A stretch of DNA of 64,000 nt from Nocardia brasiliensis NBRC 14402 (lineage in GTDB: Bacteria; Actinomycetota; Actinomycetes; Mycobacteriales; Mycobacteriaceae), in the NCBI RefSeq assembly GCF_000308475.2, contig NZ_BAFT02000098.1:62001-126000 (forward strand). Direction: 5' to 3'. The notes under the pieces were generated by a model that did no database searches, had not been told where the DNA came from, and was given only the letters and a program-made list of their open reading frames with translations. Of this stretch, positions 54,285-63,892 are shown piece after piece. Position numbers and translations under genes: made by a program. The stretch's first letter is position 1. Each line of letters begins with the position of its first letter.

Positions 54285-55367
54285 TCAGAGACCTTCGTCG
54301 ATCGGGTATCGGATGGCGACCGCGGCTCGCTCGCCCAGCCCGTAGTTCATCACGAGATCGTCGGCGACCTGGATCAGCACGTCGCGGCCCTCGACCGCGG
54401 CGACCAGATCCATCGGCAGCCGCGACAACCCGTGCACGGCGCCGATCAGGTTGCCCGCGACCGCGCCGGTGGAGTCGGAGTCGCCGGAGTGGTTGACCGA
54501 GAGCAGCAGTGCCGCGCGCAGGTCGCCCGTCTTGGCCGCATGCAACGCGCAGTAGACCGCGATCGCCAGACATTCCTCGGCGATCCAACCCGCGCCCACG
54601 GTTTCGAGTTGTTCGGCGGTGGCGGGGGTTTCGGCCGCCTCGATGGCGCGTTCCAGTGCGCCAACGGTTTCCGCGGCCTTCGGGAACTCCGCCAACTGAG
54701 CGAGGGTCTGCTGCAGGGCGATCGGCAGTTCGATACCGCTCACCACCCGGTCGATCAGCGCCGCGAACGCACCCGCGGCGAAGTAACCGGTGGGATGGCC
54801 GTGGGTCAGCTGGGCCGCCTGGGCGGCGAGCGAGAACGCGCGCTCCGAACCCATTCCGGCCAAGCCGAACGGCGCGGAGCGCATCACCGTGCCGCACCCC
54901 TTCGACTCGGGATTCACCGGACCGGACTCGCCCAGCGGACTCGGCGCGATGTACCCGCGGGCCTGCTTGCCGAGCCCCGACATGCACGCGTTCCCCGGCG
55001 CACGCACCGCGTACAGGAACGGCAGGCTCGCCAGCCAGCCGTCGGGTTGCGCCGTCGGCTCGTCCTGCCGCTGCGTCTGCAACCAGCGCAGGTAGGACCG
55101 GCGCAGCGCGGGCAGCGCGTCCACGCCGGGCGTCGCGCGCAGCAGTCCCTCCGCGGTGAACAACGTCATCTGGGTGTCGTCGGTGATCTGCTGCGCCTCG
55201 TCCCGGACATACGCGGGCAGAAAGCCGGTCACGCCGTCGGGGCCGTGCTGTGCCCGGATCTGTTCGAGCCGCAGGAATTCGATGGGCCAGCCGAGCGCGT
55301 CACCGACGGCGCCACCCAGTAACGAGCCGCGCACCCGATCGAAGATCGTCGCGTAATCCCCCACCAC
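54285..55367 (-). CDS. ADP-ribosylglycohydrolase family protein (DraG-like)
   Basis: 360 residues of the DraG/ARH fold. Metal-site motifs are GSLLGGAVGDALGWPIEF, TDDTQMTLFTAEGLL and SVNHSGDSDSTGAVAGNLIGA. It would remove ADP-ribose from proteins or small molecules using two metal ions. No ADP-ribosyltransferase gene is visible nearby. No clear operon. Confidence 0.93.
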   Translation of the reverse strand: MVGDYATIFDRVRGSLLGGAVGDALGWPIEFLRLEQIRAQHGPDGVTGFLPAYVRDEAQQITDDTQMTLFTAEGLLRATPGVDALPALRRSYLRWLQTQRQDEPTAQPDGWLASLPFLYAVRAPGNACMSGLGKQARGYIAPSPLGESGPVNPESKGCGTVMRSAPFGLAGMGSERAFSLAAQAAQLTHGHPTGYFAAGAFAALIDRVVSGIELPIALQQTLAQLAEFPKAAETVGALERAIEAAETPATAEQLETVGAGWIAEECLAIAVYCALHAAKTGDLRAALLLSVNHSGDSDSTGAVAGNLIGAVHGLSRLPMDLVAAVEGRDVLIQVADDLVMNYGLGERAAVAIRYPIDEGL

Positions 55368-55464
55368 AGTCCCTCCCGATCCGGATGAACATGCCCGCCA
55401 CCACTGTTCGACGGATCATACCCAGTGGTGTTTCACCGTGTGCCGGGCTCGGCGAATCCGCTGT

Positions 55465-56874
55465 TCAGCGCGGGGCCACACCGGAGAAGTCGCGGCGAGC
55501 GCCGTGGTTGCGGTCGGCACAGCTGCCGAGGGCGTGGTCGGGATGCAGCCCGAAGTATTGCCGGCGGGTGCGGGTGCTCCAGCTGCGGGCGGCGGCCGAG
55601 CGGGTCTTGTAGAAGTTCAGCGTGTAGCCGCCCGTGTAGAGGCGCAGCAGCATGTATCCGCCCGGATACTCCTTCACCGCAGCGACTTCGAGGAATTCGA
55701 CACCGGTCCCGGCATCCGGGCGGTTCACCCGGTTGCGATGCGTGTGGCCACTGTGCTGCAAGAACACGCCGGGTGCGGCGCGGTAGACGGCCTGCAGCGC
55801 AGCGGCGTCGGCGCGGTCGAGCACGAACCCCGGGCCGCCCGGATTGCTCACCGCCGCATGCGAAGTCACCGGATGGTGGCCGAAAACCACGGTGGGGCAG
55901 TCCGGGTCGGCGGACAGGATGTCGCGGAGCCGACCGAGTTGCGGCGCGACGATGGTGCCACCGGACCCGCGCAGCCGGGTAGTGTCCAGCCCGATCAGGC
56001 GCAGGCCGCCGAGTCGATACTCGACCAGCTGTTGCCGGGCGTGAAACACGGTGCCCCAGTGGTCGGTTCGTACCCCGCGCCGCTCCTGCGGCTTGTCGTG
56101 GTTGCCCCGGCAGACGAAGTAGTCCGCGCCGAGCGCACCCCAGGAATCCAACCGGGCCCGGACTCCCCGCGACTGCTCGAGGGTGCCGCTGTCGGTGAGG
56201 TCACCCGCCAGGATCAGGTGATCGGCCGCGCGGTCGGGCCTGCGCACGTCGTCGAGCAGGGCATCGAGCATGACCTCCGGATACCGACCGGTGTCGTGGC
56301 GCAGGCCGGTGGGCAATCCGCTGAGCACGAGACCGCTGACCTGCTCGCCGTAGTGCACGTCGTTGGCCAGCGCGAGGGTGCGCAGCAGCCGCCCCGGGGG
56401 CGGCGGCGCGGTCGTGAAAACACCGGTGGATTCCGGGGTTCCGGACTGGCGGGTCACCAGCGTCCGAGCCGGTCCGGCGCGGTGGCCGTTCGAGTACGCC
56501 TCGAAGCGGTAGCCGCGCCCCGGCTCCAGTCCGGTCACTTCGGCGTAGTGATAGGGAGTCGGCGTCGCGTCGAGGTAGCGGGTGCGCGCCCGGCCTTGCC
56601 CGTCGACCGGGGCCAGACGTACCTCGGTGTCGGCGGGGGCGGGCCGCAGCCTACCGCCGCCGTCGCGCTTGCGGGTGGTCCAGGTGAGGATCACCGATTC
56701 TGCGGTGACCGTCACCACCTCCAGATCCGACGCGATGATCGAACCACTGTGCGTGCCTACCGAATCCGTGCGCCGGGCCGCAGGCCGCAGATAGATCGGG
56801 GTCCGCACGGACACAGCCGCCGCGCCGACTGCCACATTCGCCAGCCAGGCGGTCCGAAGTCGTGGGTCGAGCAT
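55465..56874 (-). CDS. calcineurin-like metallophosphoesterase with N-terminal fibronectin-like domain
   Basis: 469 residues. An N-terminal beta domain (about 35-150, VTGLEPGRGYRFEAYSNG) resembles purple-acid-phosphatase/FnIII domains. The phosphoesterase core follows with ALANDVHYG, LAGDLTDSG, CRGNHDKPQ, VFGHHPVTSH and HSGHTHRNR. A weak hydrophobic segment (AVGAAAVSV) near residue 15 may be a signal anchor. The ATG at 56874 has GGAG five bases upstream. Substrate not assignable. Confidence 0.85.
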   Translation of the reverse strand: MLDPRLRTAWLANVAVGAAAVSVRTPIYLRPAARRTDSVGTHSGSIIASDLEVVTVTAESVILTWTTRKRDGGGRLRPAPADTEVRLAPVDGQGRARTRYLDATPTPYHYAEVTGLEPGRGYRFEAYSNGHRAGPARTLVTRQSGTPESTGVFTTAPPPPGRLLRTLALANDVHYGEQVSGLVLSGLPTGLRHDTGRYPEVMLDALLDDVRRPDRAADHLILAGDLTDSGTLEQSRGVRARLDSWGALGADYFVCRGNHDKPQERRGVRTDHWGTVFHARQQLVEYRLGGLRLIGLDTTRLRGSGGTIVAPQLGRLRDILSADPDCPTVVFGHHPVTSHAAVSNPGGPGFVLDRADAAALQAVYRAAPGVFLQHSGHTHRNRVNRPDAGTGVEFLEVAAVKEYPGGYMLLRLYTGGYTLNFYKTRSAAARSWSTRTRRQYFGLHPDHALGSCADRNHGARRDFSGVAPR

Positions 56875-57039
56875 GGGATCTCCGTCTGCTGTGCACCGGT
56901 TACAGCCGAACGGTATAACCGCGAGTTGAACGTCCCGGACTGCGCAGTTGACGAGTCCGCCTCCAGTACTTGGCCATTCGACACGCACTCCGATTGACAT
57001 GCCGTCGAGCCTGGTTTAGTGTCCTAGCTCACATCAATT

Positions 57040-57050
57040 GGAAACTTTCC
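57040..57050. promoter_or_regulatory. operator-like palindrome upstream of the ROK gene
   Basis: GGAAA-C-TTTCC is a perfect 11-base palindrome within a longer imperfect one (TTGGAAACTTTCCTAA, 57038-57053). It lies 41 bases before the ROK start in an AT-rich patch. GGAAA/TTTCC half sites are usual for actinobacterial ROK repressors, so autoregulation and control of the downstream operon are likely. The remainder of 56875-57090 shows no gene. Confidence 0.6.
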
Positions 57051-57090
57051 TAATAGTTCTTCCAGGCGTCGCCACCGGATCCGGAATGGG

Positions 57091-58284
57091 GTGTATCGCG
57101 TGACCTATCCCCGACACCCCCTCGCGGGGACGCCGAGCCTGCTGCGCGCGATCAACGACCGCGCCGCCCTGGAGTTGCTGCTCGGCAACGGCCCGCTCTC
57201 ACGCACCCAGATCGGCACGCTGACGGGGTTGTCCAAGCCGACCGCGTCCCAGCTGCTCGGCCGCCTGGAGGCCGCCGGACTGGTCGTGCCGGTGGGTACC
57301 GCGGCGGGTGGGCCGGGCCCGAACGCGCAGCTCTACCAGGTGAATCCGGCCGCAGGATATGTGGCGGGGGTCGACGTCACCAACACCTCGATCCGTCTGG
57401 CGGTCGCCGACATCACCGGTGCCACGCTGGCCGAGCACGAGGTCAGCACCAAGGGCTGGCAGGCCGCGCAGACACTCACGAAGGTGGCCGAGGCCGTCGC
57501 CGAGACGATCGGACTGGCCGGACTCGCCGCGGACGCGGTGCGCGAGGTGGTGATCGGGATCGGCGGCGCGCTCGACCCCGCCACCGGGAAGCTGCGCTAC
57601 GCCACCCACCTGCCGGGCTGGCACTCCCCCAGGCTCGTCGCCGAACTGGAAGCCGCGATCGGCACGACGGTCTCGATCGAGAACGACGTGAACCTCGCCG
57701 CCATGGCCGAACAGGCGCACGGCGCGGCGCAGGGGTGCGAGGATTTCGCGCTGCTCTGGACCGGCGAGGGCGTCGGCGCGGCGATCGTGATCGCCGGTCG
57801 GCTGCATCGCGGTTTCCACAGCGGCGCAGGCGAAGTCGGCTACATGCCGCTGCCCGGCGCGCCGGTGGTGCACGACGTCCGCCGGAAGAACTCGGGCGGA
57901 TTCCAGAAACTCGCCGGGGCACCCGGTGTGCTGGCACTCGCCCGCCGGCACGGACTCACGGCGCCGACCGCCGCACTGGTCGTGGCCGAGGCGCTGGAGA
58001 CGCCGGACGCCGGCGACGCCTTCCTGCGTGAACTCGCCGACCGGCTCGCGCTCGGCCTCGCCAGCATCGTCTCGGTCGTCGACCCGGAGGTGCTGATCCT
58101 GGCCGGTGCGATGCCGAGCGCGGGCGGCGAACGGCTGCGCGCGCTCGTGCAGGACGCACTCGATGAACTCACCATGCCGCGCACCGAGGTGCGCGCCAGC
58201 ACCGTGCCGGGCTCGCCGGTGCTGCACGGAGCGCTCCAGCGCGCCTTGGCCACTACGAGAGACGCCGTCTTCTCGACTCATTGA
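57091..58284 (+). CDS. ROK-family regulator of the amino-sugar operon
   Basis: 397 residues: winged helix (SRTQIGTLTGLSKPTASQLL) and ROK sugar-binding fold (IENDVNLAAMAEQ, GEGVGAAIVIAG, GAGEVGYMPLPG). The CxCGxxGC zinc motif of typical ROK proteins is missing, as in a subset of actinobacterial members. It precedes the ABC importer by 22 bp in the same direction, so it is probably the operon's own repressor. GTG at 57091 or 57103. Confidence 0.87.
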   Translation: MYRVTYPRHPLAGTPSLLRAINDRAALELLLGNGPLSRTQIGTLTGLSKPTASQLLGRLEAAGLVVPVGTAAGGPGPNAQLYQVNPAAGYVAGVDVTNTSIRLAVADITGATLAEHEVSTKGWQAAQTLTKVAEAVAETIGLAGLAADAVREVVIGIGGALDPATGKLRYATHLPGWHSPRLVAELEAAIGTTVSIENDVNLAAMAEQAHGAAQGCEDFALLWTGEGVGAAIVIAGRLHRGFHSGAGEVGYMPLPGAPVVHDVRRKNSGGFQKLAGAPGVLALARRHGLTAPTAALVVAEALETPDAGDAFLRELADRLALGLASIVSVVDPEVLILAGAMPSAGGERLRALVQDALDELTMPRTEVRASTVPGSPVLHGALQRALATTRDAVFSTH

Positions 58285-58306
58285 TCGACGCCAGGAGTAC
58301 CGTCAC

Positions 58307-59641
58307 ATGCGCAGAACAACACTCGCAGCGCTCACCGCATGCACCACCGTCGCCCTGCTGGTCAGCGCCTGTACCGGCACCAATTCCGGTGGCGGCGACG
58401 ATGGTTCGGCCGAGGGCAAGGACGTGACCATCACCTTCTGGCACGGCTGGAGCCAGGACAACGAGGTACAGGCCATCGAGGCCAATGTCGCCGCGTTCGA
58501 GAAACTGCACCCCAACATCGACGTGAAGGTGGTCGGCAACATCGCCGACGACAAGAGCGAACAGGCGCTGCGGGCGGGCGGCCCGGAGGCGCCGGATGTG
58601 GTGTCCTCCTTCACCACCGACCAGGTCGGCAAGTTCTGTTCGGCGAAGGTGTGGGCCGACCTCACGCCGTTCCTGCGCAAGGACGGCATCGACCCCGTGG
58701 CCACCTTCCCGGCGACGATGCTCGAATACACCCGGTTCCAAGGCAATCAGTGCGCGCTGCCGCTGCTCGGTGACACCTACGGCCTGTTCTACAACAAGAC
58801 CGCGTTCGCCGCCGCCGGTATCACCGCGCCGCCCAAGACGTTCAGCGAGTTCGAGGCCGCCGCCGTGAAATTGACCATCCCCGAAGGGGATACCTTCCGG
58901 CAGCTCGGCTTCATGCCGAACTATCACGGCTACGAGACCTCGGTGATGCACTACCTGGGCCAGTACGGCGCGGACTACTTCGGACCCGACGGCAAGTCCA
59001 ACATCGCCACCGATCCCAGGGTGGCCGCGATGTTCGAGTGGCAGAAGCGGATGATCGCGGCGCTCGGCGGCTTCGACAAGCTGGAGAAGTACCGCACCGG
59101 TTTCGGTGACGAGTTCAGCGCCAACAACCCCTTCCACACCGGCCAGGTGGCGATGTCCTTCGACGGCGAGTGGCGGACCGCCTCGCTCGCCGTCGACCCG
59201 GTGAGCTTCGAGTGGGCCACCGCGCCGTTCCCGGTCCCCGACGATCAAGCCGCCACCTACGGGCGCGGCTATCAGACCGGCACCATCATCGGCGTCGCCA
59301 ATTCCAGTCGAAAGCAAACCGCCGCCTGGCAATTGGTCAAGTTCCTGACCACCGACACGGACGCGGTGGTCGACTTCGCCAACGCCATCCACAACGTGCC
59401 CAGTACCCTTGCCGCGCTCAGCTCACCCCGGCTGAAGGTCGACGCCAACTTCCAGACCTTCCTCGACATCGCGAAGAACCCGCATTCGTCGACTACCCCG
59501 TCGAGCATCAACGGTGGCGCGTACCAGCTTTCGCTGCGTAACTTCGGCTACGAGTACGAGGCGGGCAAACAGCCCGACCTGCGCGCGGGCTTGACCGCGA
59601 CCGCGAAGGAGATCGACGAGGCGATCGACCAGGCGAAGTGA
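58307..59641 (+). CDS. sugar-binding lipoprotein (CUT1 family)
   Basis: 444 residues. The lipobox LLVSAC ends a signal peptide starting MRRTT. The mature protein is an extracellular solute-binding protein type 1: VTITFWHGW, LPLLGDTYGLFYNKTAF, VAMSFDGEW and GGAYQLSL. ATG after AGGAG. It delivers an oligosaccharide to the two permeases that follow; no ATPase gene is in the operon, so a shared MsiK-type ATPase is expected. Confidence 0.92.
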   Translation: MRRTTLAALTACTTVALLVSACTGTNSGGGDDGSAEGKDVTITFWHGWSQDNEVQAIEANVAAFEKLHPNIDVKVVGNIADDKSEQALRAGGPEAPDVVSSFTTDQVGKFCSAKVWADLTPFLRKDGIDPVATFPATMLEYTRFQGNQCALPLLGDTYGLFYNKTAFAAAGITAPPKTFSEFEAAAVKLTIPEGDTFRQLGFMPNYHGYETSVMHYLGQYGADYFGPDGKSNIATDPRVAAMFEWQKRMIAALGGFDKLEKYRTGFGDEFSANNPFHTGQVAMSFDGEWRTASLAVDPVSFEWATAPFPVPDDQAATYGRGYQTGTIIGVANSSRKQTAAWQLVKFLTTDTDAVVDFANAIHNVPSTLAALSSPRLKVDANFQTFLDIAKNPHSSTTPSSINGGAYQLSLRNFGYEYEAGKQPDLRAGLTATAKEIDEAIDQAK

Positions 59642-59648
59642 CCGGGCG

Positions 59649-60605
59649 ATGGCACTCCGGCACCGGACCGTCCCCGCGGCGCTGAAACGCAAGCGCCGCA
59701 GAGACACTGTCCGCACCCTCGCATTCCTGTCCCCCGCGTTGATCGGCTTCGCCTGCTTCTTCGCCTACCCGCTGCTGTCCACGGTCTACTTCTCGTTCAT
59801 GCGGTACGACGGCTTCGCCGCGCCGACATTCGCGGGCCTGAAGAACTGGAACTACGTCCTGGACAAGTACCCGTACTTCTGGAAAGGGCTCGGCAACACG
59901 CTGTGGCTGATCGTGGTCATGGTCTCGCTGCGCGTGATTTTCGGGCTCGGGATCGGCCTGCTGGTCACCAAGCTCAAGACCGGGGCGGGGTTGCTGCGTA
60001 CGGTGCTCTACCTGCCGTATCTGGCGCCGCCGGTGGCCGCGACGATGGCGTTCGCGTTCCTGCTCAACCCCGGCACCGGGCCGGTCAACCACCTGCTCGG
60101 GAGTATCGGCCTGCCGCAACCGGGGTGGTTCACCGATCCCACCTGGTCCAAGCCCGCGTTGACCATGCTCGCGCTGTGGGGCATCGGCGATCTGATGGTC
60201 ATCTTCACCGCCGCGCTGCTCGACGTCTCCCGCGAGCAGTACGAGGCGGCGGAACTGGACGGCGCGGGGCCGTGGCACCGGTTCCGGTACGTCACACTGC
60301 CCAACATCACGCCGATCATCCTGTTCGCGGTGGTGACCGGGGTGATCCAGACCATGCAGTACTACACCCAGGCCATCGTCGCCGGGAAGGTGGCCAGCGG
60401 CAAGATCGGCAGTGCCGGTGAGCCGTTCGAGCCCGGCTACCCGCACGGCTCCACCTGGACGCTGCCGCAGATGGTCTACAACCTGGGGTTCCAGCGCTTC
60501 GACATCGGCTCGGCGTGCGTGGTCGCGGTGATCCTGTTCGGCCTGTCGATGGCCTTCACCTCGCTGCTGCTGCGGCGCAGATCCGGCTTCCTGCAGGAGG
60601 ACTGA
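59649..60605 (+). CDS. sugar ABC transporter permease (MalF-like)
   Basis: 318 residues, six predicted helices after a basic N-terminus (KRKRRRD). The EAA loop is EQYEAAELDGAGPWHRFRYV, the contact with the ATPase. It pairs with the following permease. Seven bp after the binding-protein gene. Confidence 0.93.
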   Translation: MALRHRTVPAALKRKRRRDTVRTLAFLSPALIGFACFFAYPLLSTVYFSFMRYDGFAAPTFAGLKNWNYVLDKYPYFWKGLGNTLWLIVVMVSLRVIFGLGIGLLVTKLKTGAGLLRTVLYLPYLAPPVAATMAFAFLLNPGTGPVNHLLGSIGLPQPGWFTDPTWSKPALTMLALWGIGDLMVIFTAALLDVSREQYEAAELDGAGPWHRFRYVTLPNITPIILFAVVTGVIQTMQYYTQAIVAGKVASGKIGSAGEPFEPGYPHGSTWTLPQMVYNLGFQRFDIGSACVVAVILFGLSMAFTSLLLRRRSGFLQED

Positions 60606-60608
60606 GCC

Positions 60609-61499
60609 ATGACCATGACCACGACGCTGCCGGTGCCCGTGCGCGCCGATCCGATCGAGGCCAGAGGCGCACGCCGCAAAGGTGTCCTGAATTGGGTGGC
60701 GCTGCACTCGCTCGCGATCGCCGTCGCGCTGCTGTTCATCCTGCCGTTCGTCTTCGTCTTCCTCACCTCGGTGATGACGGATCGACAGGCCCTCACCTCG
60801 GAGCTGTGGCCCGCGCAGTGGCAGTGGCGCAACTACGTCGAGGTGTGGCAGACGCCCGGCTTCCTCGGCTGGTGGCGCAACACGCTGCTGTACGCCGGCG
60901 CGGGCACCGCGTTGACCCTGCTGTCGAGCATTCCGGCGGCCTACGCGCTCGCGAAATTCCGGTTCCGCGGCCGCAATCTGGCGTTGATGGCGGTCATCTC
61001 GATGATGATGCTGCCCCCGCAGGTCACCGTCATCCCGATGTATCTGGTGTGGTCCAAGCAGTTCCATCTCACCGGCTCGCTGTGGCCGTTGATCATTCCG
61101 CTGGCCTTCGGCGAGGCGTTCTCGATATTCCTGCTGCGCCAGTTCCTGCTGACCATTCCCGACGACTATCTCGAGGCCGCGCGCATCGACGGCTGCGGTG
61201 AACTACGCATTCTGTTGCGTATCGTGCTGCCGATGGCGCGGCCCGCCATCGCGGCGGTCACGCTGTTCCAGTTCTTCTATTGCTGGAACGACTATTTCGG
61301 TCCGCAGATCTATGCCAGCGAGAACCCCGGCGCGTGGACGCTCAGCTATGGGCTGGAGTCCTTCAAGGCCGCACACCACACCAATTGGAATCTCACCATG
61401 GCCGCCACCGTACTGGTGATGGCACCGGTGATCATCATCTTCTTCTTCGCGCAGAAGGCTTTCATCGAAGGCGTGACACTGACAGGGGTGAAAGGCTGA
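60609..61499 (+). CDS. sugar ABC transporter permease (MalG-like)
   Basis: 296 residues, six predicted helices with the EAA loop DDYLEAARIDGCGELRILLR. It forms the heterodimeric channel with the preceding permease, three bp upstream. The stop TGA overlaps the next ATG. Confidence 0.93.
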   Translation: MTMTTTLPVPVRADPIEARGARRKGVLNWVALHSLAIAVALLFILPFVFVFLTSVMTDRQALTSELWPAQWQWRNYVEVWQTPGFLGWWRNTLLYAGAGTALTLLSSIPAAYALAKFRFRGRNLALMAVISMMMLPPQVTVIPMYLVWSKQFHLTGSLWPLIIPLAFGEAFSIFLLRQFLLTIPDDYLEAARIDGCGELRILLRIVLPMARPAIAAVTLFQFFYCWNDYFGPQIYASENPGAWTLSYGLESFKAAHHTNWNLTMAATVLVMAPVIIIFFFAQKAFIEGVTLTGVKG

Positions 61500-62788
61500 T
61501 GCCCGCACTGAAATTGGCCGTCGTCGGCGGCGGTTCCACCTACACACCCGAGCTGATCGACGGGTTCGCACGACTGCGCGACACCCTGCCGATCGACGAG
61601 ATCGTGCTGATCGACCCGGCGGCACGACGGCTGGCGCTGATCGCCGGGCTGGCCCGCCGGATGTTCGCGAAGCAGGGCAATCCGGTCCGGGTGTCCACCG
61701 CCTCGTCCGTCGCGGCAGGCGCCGACGGTGCCGATGCCGTGCTGCTCCAGTTGCGCGTCGGCGGGCAGGCCGCGCGCAACGACGACGAGACCTGGCCGCT
61801 CGAATGCGGTTGTGTCGGACAGGAAACCACCGGCGCGGGCGGTCTGGCCAAGGCGCTGCGCACGGTCCCGGTGGTGCTCGAACTCGCCGAACAGATTCGC
61901 CGGGCCAATCCGGACGCCTGGATCATCGATTTCACCAACCCGGTCGGGATCGTCACCCGGGCGTTGCAGACCGCCGGGCACAAGGCGGTCGGCCTGTGCA
62001 ACGTGGCCATCGATTTCCAGCGAAAGTTCGCCCGGCACTTGGGTGTCGAGCCGGAGCTGGTCCGGCTCGACCACGTCGGCCTCAATCACCTCACCTGGGA
62101 GCGCGGCGTCACCGTGCTCGACAGCCCCGGCGCGGCAACAGGTTACGAGGCACTACCCAAACTGCTCGCCGATTTCGGCGCCGAGATCGCGGCCGATACC
62201 CGGCTGCCGGTCGAGCTGCTGCGGCACCTCGGCGTCGTTCCGTCGTACTACCTGCGGTATTTCTATCAGCACGATACGGTCGTCGAGGAGTTGCGCGCGA
62301 AGGGTTCCCGGGCCGCCGAGGTGGCCGAACTGGAACGGCAGTTGCTCACCATGTACGCCGACCCGGCGTTGGACACCAAACCCGAACTGCTCGGAAAACG
62401 CGGTGGCGCTTTCTATTCCGAGGCCGCAGTGCAGCTGATCGCCGCGCTGCTCGGCACCGGCGCGGGCGCGGCCGTGCAGGTGGTCAACACCCGCAACGAC
62501 GGCACCCTGCCGTCGCTGCCCGACGACGCGGTGCTCGAGGTACCCGCGCGGGTGGACGCGGCGGGAGTCCGTCCGCTGCCGCAGCCGCCGCTCGAGCCGC
62601 GTTTCGGCGGGCTGATCGCGCACGTCACCGCCTACGAACAACTGGCGTTGCGGGCCGCCGTCGAAGGCGGGCGCGAACTCGTCTTCGACGCGCTGCTGGC
62701 CCATCCGCTGGTCGGCCAGTTCGAATTGGCCGAGCAGCTCACCGACCGGCTGATCGCGCACAACCGCGCGCACCTGAGCTGGGCGTGA
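61499..62788 (+). CDS. GH4 family NAD-dependent glycosidase (6-phospho-beta-glucosidase-like)
   Basis: 429 residues of glycoside hydrolase family 4. The NAD motif is VVGGGSTYTPELIDG; the metal/cofactor residues are the Cys-Asn of GLCNVAIDF and the His of HVGLNHLTW, with FTNPVGI preceding. It hydrolyses a (phosphorylated) disaccharide by redox-assisted elimination. The following kinase is of the amino-sugar type, so a chitobiose- or cellobiose-like substrate is plausible. Its ATG overlaps the permease stop (TGATG). Confidence 0.9.
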   Translation: MPALKLAVVGGGSTYTPELIDGFARLRDTLPIDEIVLIDPAARRLALIAGLARRMFAKQGNPVRVSTASSVAAGADGADAVLLQLRVGGQAARNDDETWPLECGCVGQETTGAGGLAKALRTVPVVLELAEQIRRANPDAWIIDFTNPVGIVTRALQTAGHKAVGLCNVAIDFQRKFARHLGVEPELVRLDHVGLNHLTWERGVTVLDSPGAATGYEALPKLLADFGAEIAADTRLPVELLRHLGVVPSYYLRYFYQHDTVVEELRAKGSRAAEVAELERQLLTMYADPALDTKPELLGKRGGAFYSEAAVQLIAALLGTGAGAAVQVVNTRNDGTLPSLPDDAVLEVPARVDAAGVRPLPQPPLEPRFGGLIAHVTAYEQLALRAAVEGGRELVFDALLAHPLVGQFELAEQLTDRLIAHNRAHLSWA

Positions 62789-62832
62789 CCATGCCGACCA
62801 ACACCGTGCACTGCTGGCGGGGGAAGCGTTTG

Positions 62833-63888
62833 ATGAAACTCCCACAGAACGAGCAGGTTCCGGGCGTCCTCGCGATCGACGCGGGCAACAGCAAGACCGA
62901 CGTCGCCCTGGTCGCGCTCGACGGGACGGTCCTCGCCGCGGCACGCGGCGGCGGCTATCAGCCCTATCGGGACGGCGCCGAGCAGGCGATCGCGGGGCTC
63001 ACTCCGCTGGTCGACGCGGTGGCCGAACAGGCCGGGCTCACCCGCGCGGGCGTGCTCACCACCCGGGTGAGCGCCTGCATGGCCAATGTCGACCTGCCCA
63101 TCGAGGAGCGACGCTTCCACGCCGCCATCGCGGGCAGGCCGTGGGGGCTCTCGGTGGGCGTCGCCAACGACACCTTCGGCCTGCTGCGTGCCGGTACCGA
63201 CGGCCCCTGCGGCGTCGCGGTGGTCTGCGGCGCCGGAATCAACTGCGCCGGGCTGCGGCCGGACGGCCGGACCGCGCGCTTCCCGGCGCTCGGCGTGCTC
63301 ACCGGAGACTGGGGTGGCGGCGGCGGAATGGCCGCCGCCGCAATGTGGTACGCCGCGCGGGCCGAGGACGGCCGGGGCGAGCCGACGGCGCTGTCCGCCG
63401 CCATCGGCGCATATTTCGGGATGGCCGGAGCCAACGCGGTCGCCGAGGCGATCCACCTCGGTCAGCTGGCCGAACACCGGCTGCACGAGCTGGTCCGGGT
63501 GCTGTTCACCACCGCCGAAGCAGGTGACCCGACCGCGCTGCGGCTGATCGATCGGCAAGCCGACGAGATCACCCGCCTGGCCCTCGTCGCCCTGCGCAAG
63601 CTCGAACTACTCGACGAACCGACGCCCGTGGTGCTCGGCGGTGGTGTGCTGGCCGCGCGGCAGCCGTTGCTGATCGACAACGTGCGGGCTCGGCTGGCCG
63701 CCGCCGCACCCCTGGCGGAACCTCGAATCGTCGTCGCCCCACCGGTTCTCGGCGCGGCGCTGCTCGGGCTGGACCATCTCGCGGCGAGCCCGGCGGCGCA
63801 GCGGCGGCTCCGCGCTGCGTATCCGGCTGCGCAGGAGCCGCCGGAGGGCCGGTCCGGGTTCGCCAGCGAGATGGGTCAGTTGGCCTGA
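62833..63888 (+). CDS. BadF/BadG-type sugar kinase (N-acetylglucosamine kinase-like)
   Basis: 351 residues of the BadF/BadG/BcrA/BcrD ATPase family that includes N-acetylglucosamine kinases. The phosphate loops are LAIDAGNSKTDVAL, VANDTFGLLRAG with VVCGAGINCAG, and LGGGVLAARQ. GDWGGGGGMA is a family landmark. The ATG at 62833 has GGGGGAAG upstream and puts the first loop at the usual distance; an ATG at 62791 just after the GH4 gene is the alternative. It would phosphorylate the monosaccharide released by the glycosidase. Confidence 0.87.
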   Translation: MKLPQNEQVPGVLAIDAGNSKTDVALVALDGTVLAAARGGGYQPYRDGAEQAIAGLTPLVDAVAEQAGLTRAGVLTTRVSACMANVDLPIEERRFHAAIAGRPWGLSVGVANDTFGLLRAGTDGPCGVAVVCGAGINCAGLRPDGRTARFPALGVLTGDWGGGGGMAAAAMWYAARAEDGRGEPTALSAAIGAYFGMAGANAVAEAIHLGQLAEHRLHELVRVLFTTAEAGDPTALRLIDRQADEITRLALVALRKLELLDEPTPVVLGGGVLAARQPLLIDNVRARLAAAAPLAEPRIVVAPPVLGAALLGLDHLAASPAAQRRLRAAYPAAQEPPEGRSGFASEMGQLA

Positions 63889-63892
63889 GCCG